Positions 29,925 through 42,487 of a stretch of DNA of 64,000 nt are shown in pieces (position 1 is the stretch's first letter; every line of letters starts with the position of its first letter). Position numbers and translations under genes: made by a program. Source of the DNA: Argyresthia goedartella (Eukaryota > Arthropoda > Insecta > Lepidoptera > Argyresthiidae). The DNA is taken from contig OX463806.1 of assembly GCA_949825045.1 (NCBI GenBank), forward strand, positions 44,292,208 through 44,356,207. The letters run 5' to 3'. Under the pieces are notes generated by a model. That model did no database searches. It was not told where the DNA came from and saw nothing but the letters and a program-made list of their open reading frames with translations.

Positions 29925-32640
29925 AACATGGTCATTTCACAGAAAGTCGAGCAGCAGTCAGAGACGAGCAAACTAGTAGGCTAGCTGGTCTATAGGTACA
30001 TAGGCATTCATAGCTCGGGTCGTTATTCAGCCCCGGAAATGAGGAAGGACTATAGTTTTTATGGGTGATTGTATCATTTAATTGAGTAGATAGGCTGTTG
30101 AGCAACCGAGGTATAATACATTGAGTGGTTCATTCACCGTAATAGTTGTGAGCTCTGGTGGTCACTAGTTCTTTATTTGTCACCTGTCGTGTCTGGATGC
30201 CATGGGAGACAGTTTTGTGGGAATGAATGCCCTTTATTTAATAATATTGTACTCAAATTCAGTGTGGATTGCTAACATGTGGCAGTGTTTGAACAAACCG
30301 TTATAATCAGCCGAATATTGTTTTTGTTTGTGGTGACATTGGTTTTAGAATGTTGAGTTGTAGGTTGTAGATATTTCTTAGGTATGTATCAAATAAGCGC
30401 CCATAGCTAGAAAGTCCATACGACACTATTGAGCTGGCGCGAGAATTATATAAAAATAGCCTGGTCGAACAAATGTATATTTTTGAGAGAATGTGAACGA
30501 CAGACTAAACATGTGTCTTATTCATTGTAATCACAAAAATCTAAATATGACATATAATGCCTAGAAGGTTAAATAGCGTAAATTATAATGTACATAAATT
30601 GTATAAGTTACTGTACATAATTTAGTTCTATACAGTTTGCGTTAAACATATCTAGTGATAACTGAGCTCCTACTGAGTTCAATCTGCTGATGCCTTTTCA
30701 CACGGAGATTTTCTTCGTAGTAAGATGCTAACAACGAAATAATATATTAAATGGTTATGTATGTTGTAACTACTATAGCGTGTAAATTTCATATGGGCAA
30801 TTAAAATAACCTACCGATGCATATTTTCATTCAAGTTATCGTTTATGAAATTATCCATATAGCTTTATTTGGAAAGTTTCAGGAAAGTTACCGTAACGTT
30901 GCCTGGAAAGTTTTGTTTCGTACCAAAACTTCATAATTTTCAACTAAAACCCAGGCCATCAAGGTTGTCTATGGGATGCTCTGTTGAAAGGTTTGCCCAT
31001 TCTTTGTGCTCGGTAAAAGTTTGGGTTTCATACCAAATTTGGGAATAAACCTACGTTTTCATATCCTGTAGAAGGTTAATCATCCCAGCTGGCGCGAAGC
31101 GTGGATCCCACATCTGTCCATTGCTTACACCACTATCATTTTATAAAAGGTTATAATAATAACCCATGTTATTTGAAAAATAAGATGTATTATATAATTT
31201 TAACCACATTCCACATTCACGGCTTTTGCATTGTTTTCACCACAGATACAGATAGGACAATGAATTTTCACTACACTTCGGCCGTTTTTAGAATGCGATT
31301 ATGACATTTCCTTAATACGTACATAATAAGCAATATTTTTCATTGCAGATGTCAAAAAGTATGGGTCTTGAGAAACAGGCTGAATGTAAATTTCATGTTC
31401 TTTATTACCTATTTATTGATTTTCTTTTTTCTTAATCAATGTTTTTTATATTTATTTAAATCCATTAGTACCATACTTCCTATTGAGGAAACATATTTCT
31501 CTTAAACTTTTCCAGCAAATAATCAAAGGTAAAAAGTATTTTTTATTGAGTTGTTTCCATGGTCTGCACCAAAGTCAAATTTTTTTATTACTGTAGATAT
31601 TTACATATACTTAGCAAACTTAATTTTTGCCGCTTCTCTACATTGGACCACTGTGGGAGAAGAAGGGCGTAGAAACTCCCACAGAGTGATTTTTAGATCT
31701 CTTTTAAAATTTGATTGTGCTTAACTTATACAAATATCAAAATATTAATTATTATTATTAATAAGCAGGAATAAAAATATTACAAAATTCTCATCAAATC
31801 AAATAGGTCTTAAGTTAGTACAAAACATATAGCTTGTATTTCACACGACGATTGAAGATCTATTCTACTATTTGATGTCATATAATACAAAGATATAATA
31901 AAACTACTCTTAAAACGCTATGTTAGACATACCTACTTGCTAGTTCTAATAAATAATAATGTTGTTAAAGCATAAAGTTAAAGCATACCTAAATTTAAAT
32001 AACGTAACTATAGTTCATAATTCCTCCGTGTCAGCATATGTCATGATTTGAAGGAGATCGCGAAGTTTGGCTTTGCAGTGCTGATAACTCGTAGGAAATA
32101 AGTATATTTTTCCGTTTAATCATATATAAGAGAGGTTTAATTTTATATAAGAGAGGGTCCAGAAATGTGAAGAATTGTATATATATATAGGATGTATTAT
32201 AAAATTAATAACAGCAAAGTCTGTGTTGAGCTAGATTAACCTCAGCCAAGATATATCTGTTTTATTTATTATATTTCTTATTTGTATATTTATTTTTATT
32301 TTGTGGCAGTTCTCATCAAGAACGTTGTGAAGTTATTGGGATCTCCTGTATAATCTTTAAAAAAAAAACACATTAGGATTGACCAAATTACTACTTTGAA
32401 GTCTTTTGTGTTCCCTTTACTTAAGCTATTGGTGAATACCCTTTTCCTCGATTTCGTAGGTCGTGTTCGTTTTAGAGCAAGAATTGCAGCCGATTTTTTT
32501 GAATATTTCTCTGCATAGATATCCTGCAATATACGTGGAAATTTGTGCTTCGATATTTTCGTCAAGCACCGCTTTGACCGGGTGGGGACGGGCCTTTTGG
32601 GTCTGGTCTCTTCTATTGGGAGTATTATTTTCTTGTCACT
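29925..32640. other. Gene-poor stretch with LINE tail remnants
   Basis: I recognise no host gene. Positions 31705-32240 contain 3' untranslated LINE sequence homologous to 14660-14770 (gattgtgcttaacttataca, taacagcaaagtctgtgttg). A - strand frame at 32296-32580 may be its degraded C-terminal coding region. The rest is AT-rich and featureless to me. Confidence 0.4.
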
Positions 32641-32781
32641 GCCTGAACTTTGGCGAGAGGTCCCGGGTTCGAGCCCCTGCTGGGGAGGAACGAAGAAATC
32701 CCCAGGTCTTGGATGATTATATAAGTGTGACGTCGCTGTTTCTGGTTCCCACGACGACACAGGCTATCCTAGTGTGGGGCC
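32641..32781 (+). mobile_element. SINE fragment
   Basis: A B-box-like tcccgggttcgagcccctgc is followed by a body ending aggctatcctagtgtggggc. The tail resembles the SINEs at 500-703 and 6061-6275, with a different middle. The A box is not clear. Confidence 0.6.
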
Positions 32782-33176
32782 AGATGCAATATATGTGCCT
32801 TTATGATAATTGTTTAAAAGTTCAGTAGTCTAGTCGCACTGAATAGCCTAAAACTTCATAATATCCACTTTTTAAACACTAGGGATGTTACCAAAACAAT
32901 CTGGAAGAATCGAAATTGAAAAAAGAATGTCAAATCCAAATTTGTTGGATCCAATTCACAATCGTTTGATGAGAGCATCGATTGATTTTTATTTATTTAT
33001 TTAATAAGTACACAAAACAGAATACAGCCATTTGAGACAATAATACATCAATACAGGTCTTTGTATTGGACTGTAGCCCGAACTATGTGTACATAGTAAA
33101 ACTTAATTTTATGTGTTTATGATTCCATTACATGATTTATCAAACTGACATATAAAAAAAGAATAGAAATCTAATT

Positions 33177-33897
33177 CTAATTGTTTGAAGATGGCTGGGA
33201 CAGAGCAGAGTTAATTAATTTAATAAATTCATAAGGTCTAGGTTCACAAATATCAAGTTCAGGGTATTCGCTGGAGAGTTCGTTGTACAAACGGCACATT
33301 CTTGAGATGGGGTTATAGTAACAAATATTGTTCCGGTAAATGTGAAGGTGAAACGGTCTGTAATAACGAGTACGGGTAAAGCAGTTGAGATTAAGTTTTG
33401 TAAAGCAAAAAAGGGGAATCGATTTTAGAGTGTAAGATTTTGTGAAGAAGCTTAAGATCAATTATCTTTCTTCGGTTTTCGAGGGAGGTGAGTTTAAAGT
33501 AGTTCAATCTTTGTTCATAATTTAGAAGAGAGTTAGTCTTATTAAAGCGGTATGACAAAATCTTAAGCATTTTGTTTTGCACACTGTCAATATTATTAAT
33601 ATGAACTTCGTAGAAGGGAGACCAAACTTGGCAGCCGTATTCCAAAATACTTCTCACAAGAGCCTGAAATTGATAAATAATACTACCGGGTTTTTCGAAG
33701 TCCTTCGTGTTTCTTATTATGAAACCAAGAAGTTGACGGGATCTTTTAGTTATGTGTTCATAATGCTGTCTGAAAGATAACTCCGCGTCGAAAAGCACGC
33801 CAAGGTCTCTAGCGACAGTCTTGCGATCTAAGGCTATGCCATCTAATGTGTATGTGTAAATAATCTTGTGATGTTTTTTTAGTGAAAGAGATGACAT
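33177..33897 (-). pseudogene. LINE ORF2 C-terminal region
   Basis: Two overlapping frames (33897-33391 and 33461-33177) hold the post-RT domain: HITKRSRQLLGFIIRNTKDF, QNKMLKILSYRFNKTNSLLN, and CFTRTRYYRPFHLHIYRNNI followed by the terminal PISRMCRLYNELSSEYPELD. The shift between them lies about 33430. Confidence 0.8.
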
Positions 33898-35320
33898 AGC
33901 ACTTGCTCACATTGAGACACATTTTATTGACAGAACACCATTCGCTTAGGCATTTCAGGTCATTTTGTAATGTAATACAGTCATTAACATTATTAATTTT
34001 AGAAAACACCTTAAGATCATCGGCATATAAAAGACAGTGGCTCGACATTTTATTGATTAGATCAATTATAAATATAATAAATAATAACGGACCCAAATGG
34101 GAGCCTTGTGGTACCCCTGATGTGACTGACGTAGGTGATGATATGAACCCTTTTATGGCAACAAGTTGACTTCTGTTTTGCAGATATGACTTGATCCAAC
34201 GTAGCAAACTTCCATGTATACCGAGGGCGGATACTTTATTGCAAAGAATTGTGTGGTTCACTTTATCTAATGCTTTACTAAAATCTGTGTACACTGCATC
34301 TACTTGACCACCGACGGCAAAAGATGAGCATAGGAAATGTTTATACTCCAACAGATTGCTGATTGTAGAACTACCTTTAATAAAGCCATGTTGTTTATCA
34401 GAAAGAAAGGGTTTAACCTGGCAGAAAATATATCCATAGACGAGAGACTCGAATAGTTTCGCAATACATGATAAGATACTTATCGGTCTGTAATTTTCGC
34501 AGTTTGATTTGTCACCTGACTTTAGCACTGGGACAATGTGAGCTGTTTTCCAGACGGTCGGGAATATTCCCGTTTGGAGAGATCTGTTGTATAATATGAC
34601 AAGAGGGAGACTGAGTTCCTCTCCGCACATTTTTATAAACGATATTGGAATACCGTCTGGCCCTGCCCCTTTATTCGAGTCAAGTTGTTTAATTTTAAGT
34701 AGAACGTCTTCTCTCTTAATCTCTATGTTTGCCAAGCAACTGCCCAGATCATACGACAGACGTCTGAAGTCTCTAGTTAGATTACTAACTGAGTAGTCAT
34801 CCTGAACCAAAACAGAACCGAAATATTTTGAGAAAAGCTCGCATATACCAACTCCGTCCGATGATGATTGCTGGCAGTAGTTGACAGTCTGCGGTATAGA
34901 GACATGTCCTTTTTTACTATTAATGAACCTCCAGAAACCCATTATGTCATTATCCAGAGAATCCTCAACAGAAGACACGAAATTACGGTAACGGTAACAT
35001 GATGTCGTAAGCCTTTTACATCGAGCACGTAGTAGAGAAAATGTATTGTAATCCCTGGGGTTCCCATACATTTTAAACTGACGGTGGAATCTATTCTTCT
35101 CCTCTAGACAGTTTTTTAGTGCCGGGCTGTACCATATGGGGAAGTTATAACCTTTGGACTTGCTCAGGGGTGTATGATTCTTAATAATTTCATTGAGCTG
35201 GCTATAGAAAATCCTCACACTTTCATCCAAATTCGGTGAACATAGACTTTCATACCATTTAACGTTATGTAAATCACTGTTAATTTTACCGAAGTCGCAT
35301 TTATGAAAATTGAATTGCAT
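33809..35320 (-). pseudogene. LINE ORF2 reverse transcriptase
   Basis: This 503-residue frame includes IKQLDSNKGAGPDGIPISFI, VPVLKSGDKSNCENYRPISI, AVYTDFSKALDKVNHTILCN, TSGVPQGSHLGPLLFIIFII and catalytic YADDLKVF. A shift near 33890 moves the rest (VARDLGVLFDAELSFRQHYE, LEYGCQVWSPFYEVHINNID) to 33897-33391, with a further shift near 33430 before the end at 33177. Confidence 0.87.
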
Positions 35321-36018
35321 ATCGATTTTGTAATCCTAATTTCTGAGGCATCAATCACGAAAGCCGGATGGTGACGGTCTAGTCGGGTCAAGGTGTCAGC
35401 ACCGTAGACCTGGATATTATCTATTGTGGAAAGGACAAGGTCTAGATATACATTATTATGATTAGGAATATTTTGGAACTGATTTAGATTGTAAATAGGC
35501 ATTGTCTCCATCAAAAGCCTCGCTTTATGATCCAAGGGATCACCTGGAACCAGTGCTGTTGAAGTAATAGACCTGGTCCAGATTATGTTGCGCGTGTTGA
35601 AGTCTCCAACTATGAGGAATGTTTCGCATTCCTTAGCTTTAAGTATACTTACTTGAATATTATCATAAAAAGAGGATAACTCGTCTTTCGTTATGTGCGG
35701 AGGGAGGTAGCAAACACAAATATTTAAAGTAGGTTTATGGTCATGATCAATTATGCTTACCCAGACATCTTCGACGTTTAGATCTTTTCTAGTGGCAATA
35801 AGTACTCCACCGCCTTCATCCTTACATATTGTCGTTTCTTGTCGATCATGGCGAAATATATTGTATCGATTATCTAGAATTTCTCCGTCAAACACCCCGG
35901 CGTTAAGATTTGTTTCAGTCAGGCAGATAACATCATAATTTAAGTTAGTAGCGTTTATGTATACATCAGTTAGCTTGGATCGGATCCTATTTACGTTTTG
36001 ATAAAATATGTGTAGCAT
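35215..36018 (-). pseudogene. LINE ORF2 endonuclease
   Basis: The 267-residue frame begins MLHIFYQNVNRIRSKLTDVY and carries the AP-type endonuclease motifs: QNVNR, CLTETNLN (catalytic Glu), LIVGDFNTRNIIW (Asp/Asn) and LDRHHPAFVID near the end in place of the usual SDHxP. After residue 235 the frame is lost by a shift near 35320, and the chain continues in the next frame as the RT. Confidence 0.85.
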
Positions 36019-36069
36019 TAATAATTAAAATATTATTACAGCAAAGTAGAATCAAAAGAAGGTATGTAC

Positions 36070-36958
36070 TTAAATAATATTTTTTAGGATATCAATATTT
36101 TTAACATGGACGTAGGGAGCGCCTTCACTTTTGCGTAGGTAAACCTGTCCGTTGCGCACCCAGGCGTACTGGTAATTATTATCCTTCTTAAATTTGCGTG
36201 CAGCAGCGTACAGTTGTTTCATTTCCGGTGAAAGATGTTCTTTGATGTAAATTCTCATTCCAGCATCAGAGAGACCAACGTGCGTGCTGTTCAGCAGGTT
36301 GTTGGGATTAGATTTGTTAAAGCGATAGACTGCGGAGATTATACTGTCTCGTACGCGTGACGAAGATAGTGTATCTAAGGACTGGCACAACTTCTTAAAT
36401 ATAGCCAAAACATTCTCGGTGCGTTTTTCTGGTACGGCTTGAAGCTCCACGAGATATTTTCTCCATGTTAGCGAGACGGCCATTCAGGCGACGTACTTCA
36501 AGTTGAAGCCCAGAGTTGTCAGCTTCCAGGATTTTAATTCTCTTATCATTCTCCGATATTTTGGTTTTACAGTCATTTTGTTCCGCAGATAGAAAATCCG
36601 TAGTTTCAGTAAAATCATTCTTCACCTCCTGAATGGCATTACTTATCTCGGCAGATACCATAGATTGTATATTAGACTTCAGCGCTTCGCGGAGACTGAG
36701 CATAAATGATGAGGCGGGGGCCAGTTTTCTATCCAGCAAGTCACCAATTTGTTCAAGAGTTACAGAATGCGCTGGTGGTGAGCCATCATTTAGTAGTAGG
36801 CGCTTCTTACGGTTTCTCGTGTTGACATGTTTATCAATACCAATAGTGGTTAAGTCCGGCTCAGATAGTACTTGAGGATTATCAGTTTCACCCAGAGAAG
36901 AAAAGCGATTCTGGTGTAACAGCGTGTCTGCTGTTTCCTTCGGAGAGTGAGTCATCAT
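36070..36958 (-). pseudogene. LINE ORF1 (coiled coil plus FP-like domain)
   Basis: The first frame (36958-36395) starts MMTHSPKETADTLLHQNRFS and contains a long coiled coil (NDCKTKISENDKRIKILEAD, QLEVRRLNGRLANMEK). The second frame (36483-36070) holds a compact domain ending LYAAARKFKKDNNYQYAWVR then NGQVYLRKSEGAPYVHV. That resembles the FP-protein-like domain found in many arthropod LINE ORF1 proteins. The two frames overlap at 36395-36483, so a one-base shift in that interval separates them. The likely role is binding of element RNA. Confidence 0.75.
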
Positions 36959-37135
36959 CTTGTTGAAGCACCCAACGCAGCAAATACAGTGCCAAGCGAA
37001 GCAATAACTCGAGCCACTAAAAGCGTTTTAGCTAGTTGTGTGCGTAGCAGGTAGTTGCAGAGATGTCGTAATGCGGCGCGATTCACGAATCTTACTTACT
37101 CACGGACCGGACGGCCGCCGGATCAATTCTTCGAT

Positions 37136-37978
37136 GATGTAGTGTGGCTCAAGGACCTCTTGGTCGATTTTGAAACGTAAGCTATCAATTACAGACAAGA
37201 ATATATGTTTTGTTTGGAGGTAGATTTAGAAAAAGCTATTTCAATTGATTTACTAGGATTCACGTTTTGTTATGTTATACTTCGTATTGCACTGAGATAA
37301 CACTCCTACAATAGAATTGTCACTTTGCCATCACTTTCGAGTAAATTTTCAGTATGATACTATAGAACGAAATGATTTTGATAGTTTAATGTACGGGAGC
37401 ACAAACGCACTTATTGACAGTTGAAGTAGTATGAATAATTAATTTGATTAATCGATGTTTTTAAGCTCACCCTCACTAACAGGCTAAGACTGACACCCGT
37501 CATTTTTTTTTTGTTGGAGGGGAAAAAAATGGAATTACCCATGCCCAGGAGTCAGACCTCCCTGCTATGTCCGGGTCCCCACATATTGAGCGGGCATCAG
37601 CTCGTGTGGTATACGGACTAAAAACAAACCCTTTGTGTTTACAGTTGTCTTATTAAGAATTAACTGTGAGCCATGGCCTCGGTATATGCTGAAGGCTTTC
37701 TACCTGCAATTTGCCCTTTTGGGCGATATATATGTGTATATGATATATATGGGAGGACTGACACCCGTCAAGCACCTTGTTGTCTCTTTTATACTGTGGA
37801 GCCCACAGAGTAAGTAAGAAAGAGTTTCGTAAATATGAGGTAGAACCACAGACCAGATATCGAGATAGACAGCGAAAGTCTACCTACTTCGCGTGTTTTT
37901 AATAGGCGGATTCTGCTCATCCCGGCTCAGTCGCTCTCTGGCTGTTCGAATGTAAGCCGTGTACTAATAAACATAAAA
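37136..37978. other. Presumed upstream region of THAP exon
   Basis: No gene was seen. Positions 37500-37620 contain a repeat-like block (cccaggagtcagacctccct). The 100 bases before 37979 are comparatively GC-rich (cggctcagtcgctctctggc), consistent with a 5' UTR or promoter. Confidence 0.35.
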
Positions 37979-38058
37979 ATGCTTTACTGTGCCGTTGTGA
38001 ATTGCAAAAACTCAAGCAATGTTGTTTCCAAAGAAAACAACGGCGTTACCTTTCATAC
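37979..38058 (+). CDS. THAP-domain protein, first exon
   Basis: ATG is followed by LYCAVVNCKNSSNVVSKENN then GVTFHT, and a donor (acGTTAGT) in phase 2. The Cys-x4-Cys spacing (CAVVNC) and a terminal (V/I)TFH at this distance are the hallmark of the N-terminal half of the THAP zinc finger, whose first exon commonly stops just here. The second half (Trp, Cys-x2-His, AVPTIF) was not found in the next several kilobases, so the rest lies after a long intron or outside the window. THAP proteins are DNA-binding and include P-element-type transposases. Confidence 0.65.
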
Positions 38059-38497
38059 GTTAGTAATTTTATTTCTGAAATTCGCCTAATTTATTTAATA
38101 ATCAATTATTTTTAATTTCGAGTAGCGTCTCCCGTTTTTACTGAGATAGGTTGAACCATAGCGTATATTTCCTATGGACTTCATCCACTGCTGCTTCCAC
38201 TTTACACAATTTATGGATATCTCTTTCGTAGCCCTCAATGAACAGTGAAGCAAACTATACTTTCGTTAACCTTACAGTTGCATGGTACAGTCGATTTGCT
38301 CATTTTTCTGTCGATTTAATCAGATAGTGTTGTACAATGCGACGATTCTTGCAAAATCGCTGGACGATTCGATTTTGTTGACGGAAGAATGATAATTCTG
38401 AGTTGCATTTTCATTGCAATCTATATTTTAGTAGTAGAATAACGTATATGTGAGATTGTTATGTATTCATTTTATGTTAATATATAAAAGAATACTG

Positions 38498-38526
38498 AGT
38501 GACTGACTGACTGACTGACTGACTGA
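38498..38526 (+). repeat. (GACT)n microsatellite
   Basis: Seven tandem gact units are followed by catatcaaagcacagcccaa. In lepidopteran genomes this combination often marks a dispersed non-autonomous (Helitron-like) element. A similar (GAGT)n run with a different flank is at 46555-46577. Confidence 0.6.
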
Positions 38527-38936
38527 CATATCAAAGCACAGCCCAACCCGCTGGATGGATTCTCGTGATTTAATTAGTTTAATCATGACTTAAAATTTAA
38601 GCTTTTTTCGTGTAACTCAGCATTACATAGAAAGTCGATTAGAAATTCATTCCTCTGTCGAATTCTCAATCGATGTTGTACGATTCACTTCGAGAGAGGA
38701 ATGAGTAGAAGACAGAGGAATGATTTAAAAAAAGATAAGTAGGTAGGTAGAACAAGACTGAACAAGTAAGTAGGTAATACTGTAGTAAAACTGAGTGTAT
38801 ATTGATACCCAGGGGAGAATAGAGATTGCTCCCAATCTCTCTTCTCTAATACTTTACGAAGTAGTGGGCCTAAGAGTTATTTCTATTTACCCTTGGTTAT
38901 CAATACACCACGTTTAACCTTACCTACATTATTCTA

Positions 38937-39207
38937 GTCAGCCCCCTTAATTAGTAACTTTAATCCAGTGTAGGAAGCAGGAATAATTACGCGTCGAAAA
39001 AGTATGTGAATCGAACTGTCAGTGACTCTTATATACAATGACATAAGTTCATGTTTTCTGAACTCGAAAACTTTTTCGCTCTGGTTATTATTCCTGCTTG
39101 AGCCAGGTCAAATGCAACGCAGTGTCAATTGATTGTACATAACTATGGGAAATCTGATACTATTCCACAGTTTAAGATCGATTCGAGTTACTGAATAAGG
39201 GGGCTGG
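38937..39207. mobile_element. MITE with AGCCCCCTTA ends
   Basis: agcccccttaattagtaact at the left is complementary, with few mismatches, to agttactgaataagggggct at the right. A second inner pair (caggaataattacgcg... and ...gttattattcctgc) reinforces a foldback of about 270 bases. No coding sequence is present. The target duplication is not clear. Confidence 0.65.
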
Positions 39208-41053
39208 ACGGATTTACACATGAATAATAAAAGGTAAATAGGTTCTACAGACAAATGCATACTTTAACACTCTATGATGTGATATCCGATGCTACGATAG
39301 GCAACGCGGTAGGTTACTGACAAAAAGGCAACGTGGTCGTGGTAGGTAGGGGATTCCCGCAGCAGCGCTCATTTTGAATCGATTTGGCGGCGCGCCTTTG
39401 ACTCTGTTTCACGATTAACATGTCAACCCATCACTAAAAGGCGCTCGTGACGTCACAGTAGGTAGTGAAAAAGTTACACGGTTGGTTCTCATACATTCGA
39501 CCGTGTTTGCTGCGTCTATCTCGATCTGGTCTGTGGGTAGAACCTAACCTACTTGACGAGCGGGTACTCTGCCCGCCCGCTCCCGCGCCCCGCCGCCCCG
39601 CCCCGCCGTCCCCCCTTTGGGAGCAGAGACAGCGATGTAGCTGTTCAAAATTAAATATAAATTCGCTTGTGTTCCGTGAATTCCAAAAATTATGACTAAA
39701 ACTTTATTATATTTAAAATTTCTTTCAATATATTATGCAGCTTGACAATATAATTATTAATAATTTTCATTAAAACAGATAATAAAAAAGCACTATAACT
39801 ATTTAGGTATAACAATGATAAAATTGTTAAATATAGTTTGGTAAAGTAAACATTAATTAGTGTGGTGCAGCAAGACTCGAATTTTAGAAATTCCGTTATA
39901 TGTATATATAGTATTTGAGTGCAAGTCAGTATTTTAGTTTGACTTGTTTGAATATGTTTGTATTGAAAACGGAATTTGTGTTCAAAAAGATATTTGTTGT
40001 GAACTTAGTAAGAAAGGTTGGCTTATTTTGATAGGATTTATGATTTTGTTGGTGGTTCTTGTTTTGTAATTCAAATGTTTTATTTGTAGAGTACCTACTC
40101 AGTTTTTTGGTATATGGTAGGTTAATCAGTGAAGATAATTCGTTTGCATATTTTTTTTGAGCTACATATTCCCTGTCTAGGATTTTATGATTTCTCGTGT
40201 AAATTGTACTCTGTATGGTAGCACACTACATGGCGAATGACTTTCTCGTACAATTGCATACTTTTTCTTACTTTTATTAAATAACTTTTTCCGAAATTTT
40301 CGATTTAAAATATTCAGTCTTTGTTTATGTCATGACAGGTCTGCTGCACAGACAAATAATAAGATACTACGTATGGTCTACTGTTCGATGCAATTAAAAA
40401 GTTCGTTGTTGTCTCACAAACATAAGTAAGGTAAGGTTACGTAATTCATTTCAACGCGTTTCTGTTCCATTGCGGTCACAATAATTTTGCATGAAGAAAC
40501 TTATCTAACACATTTGCATCAGAATGTTATACGCAATTAAAATATATGCCCTTATGGAATTTACAGGCTGTATATAGTGTAATAATTTATAAAGGTTATT
40601 ACAAAAAGGTGGAGAAATAATCAAGGGGGTTGTTAAGGACATTTATATTCATATAATTTTTACTTCTCCATTGAAATCAGCTGACCGCCCCTCCCAAATG
40701 TATGGGAAGAAGCACTGAAAATTAAAGTTGCTCGGATCAAACCGGTTTTATAGTGATCAGAATGATGTACACAGGAACCTCTTGAAATATTACTACGCCT
40801 TTCTGTTGACGACGTCTGTGGCGGCGCGTTTGTAGCTCTGCCTACCATGCGGGAGTAAAAGTACCCTGAGCTTTTCTGCTACAAAATTCTGTCTGTACCT
40901 ATGCTTAACTCCTACGTTACTTGTTGATTCCATGGTACGATTTAATCCGAATAATTGTTAAGTGTAGCTTTAGCAGTGATCAATTTCATATCATGAATAA
41001 CATCACTGTACTATTTTGTAAATATTGTGTTGTATTATTTATTTACTAGTTAC
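39208..41053. other. Gene-poor stretch
   Basis: A GC-rich island at 39560-39620 (cgcccgctcccgcgccccgc) could be a promoter or CpG-rich patch, but no gene follows that I can support. The rest is AT-rich with no recognised domain or RNA gene. Confidence 0.35.
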
Positions 41054-41115
41054 TAAGGACTTGCGATACAAGTGCACCTGCACCTAAGGACTTGCGATAC
41101 AAGTGCACCTGCACC
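41054..41115 (+). repeat. Two exact 31-base tandem copies
   Basis: The unit taaggacttgcgatacaagt plus gcacctgcacc occurs twice without a mismatch. The duplication is recent. The unit itself contains a short inner repeat, gcacct. Confidence 0.9.
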
Positions 41116-41657
41116 TAATTTATATTTCTTTTCACGATCAGTGAATCGACTATTTGTGTATTTGAAATCAGAAGTAGCTCTATTCTTTATTTCTGAGGTA
41201 TATTCTATGATCTCTTTAAAATAGATGCTTTGATGGATTTTCGCCAAATTTAATTTATCGTTTGACTAATCACACCGCAATTATTTCAAATAAGCTGTCG
41301 TTCAAAGCGACTGTGAATCAAATTTGAATCTGAATGGAGTCGGGGATATGCCAAGAGAAACATTATTGAGCTACATAACTATTCTGATTACGTCGAGTAT
41401 ATGACAATAATGCCAAGTGTTTGACCTACAGGTACTAATTCCTGAATGACTGACGAAATAATCATTGATCATCTTAAAATCGGCGACAGCGTTATTAGGT
41501 TTTTTTATTGTTATTTACTGACTTATGATTAATGCTGATAAATTATATTTTCCATTACCCATTAAGTTAATATCATTGCTTCATTTGTAGCGTTCGTTTG
41601 TATCATCGACGACAAATAATTTTATGAAGTTTCTGTGTTGTGTTGTGTATTGTACCG

Positions 41658-42311
41658 TGTTTCCGTAATATACAAGGACATTACGCAGGGGTCTGTAAAT
41701 TATCGCTACTTTGGAACGCAATGTTTTCACTAACGTCTTCCGAACTATACAACAGCATTACGCCGTAATCCTGTATACTTCGGAATGGTCTACGCCAACT
41801 TTGTGGTTCCGTTATATACTGCGCTATTACCCAATGTAAATACTCGTGGTTGGTAAATAAATATTGTATGTGTACCTAAGTTTATGTTTTAAGTTATTTT
41901 TGTTGTTCTCACATGTTCAACCTAACAAAAAGGATAAAGGGGCTTCGCTTCGCTCGCCCCCTTTACCCTTCACCTAACCTACCGCAATGTTTTCCCTGAT
42001 ATTTGCTGTGTAAACAAACTCAAGTACACATAAAATATTTAAAATGTTTATGTTAAACCTTTTTTGCTGTGCAAATCTGTAGTTTTGATGTGCGATTAAA
42101 TAATACCCATTTATAAACCTTTGATAGCGTGCGTCAGTGACACTGAGTTTGAAACTAAACTTTCGCACGCATTCATTACAAACTATACACGAGTAGTACG
42201 CAAAATTCTTGTATATTTTGTAGTTGCAAGATGTGAGTATCAGCATTCCGAACTATACACAAACGCAGTACACTATGGGATCGTAATGGCCTTGTATACA
42301 ACGGAAATACG
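41658..42311. mobile_element. Foldback element with hairpin module
   Basis: The left end (tttccgtaatatacaaggac then attacg) is complementary to the right end (cgtaatggccttgtatacaa then cggaaat). Inner inverted pairs such as cttccgaactatac are also present. Module copy C is central (41877-42002). No coding region is present. Confidence 0.6.
41877..42002 (+). repeat. Recurrent hairpin module, copy C
   Basis: Matches copies A and B: aagtttatgttttaagttat, acatgttcaacctaacaaaa, ggggcttcgcttcgctcgcc, cttcacctaacctaccgcaa, ccctgatat. Confidence 0.8.
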
Positions 42312-42487
42312 CTGTAGCGTAAAGGAAGAAAGCAAGAATGTACTAGATGTTTAAGAAATTAAATAGTTTTGTACCTTGTTTTATTTTCAATAAATATAAC
42401 AATGAAAGTTTGGTTTGGTTTTTGTTATTTTCGATATAAGTGCATAAGAGTGTGGTCCCGGCAGCGTAAAGCTGCATTACGTGTATG

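Larger units (their letters stand above)
32985..37135 (-). mobile_element. Nearly full-length two-ORF LINE
   Basis: The - strand carries both ORFs of a Jockey/CR1-like LINE. ORF1 is split (36958-36395 and 36483-36070). ORF2 has endonuclease (36018-35215), RT (35320-33809) and C-terminal parts (33897-33177) in successive frames. A short leader lies between about 37135 and 36958. The 3' end carries an (AAAT)n-like tail at 32990-33005. Only about four one-base shifts separate the copy from an intact element, so it is comparatively young. Confidence 0.88.

Noticed and set aside
32296..32760. 154-residue - strand protein
   Set aside because: It overlaps a SINE fragment at one end and LINE tail sequence at the other, so it is a mosaic with no single domain.
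39560..39620. CpG-island promoter
   Set aside because: A short GC-rich patch without a following gene or clear core promoter elements. Insects generally lack vertebrate-type CpG islands.
41054..41115. CRISPR-like array
   Set aside because: Only two copies directly adjacent with no spacers, in a eukaryotic genome.
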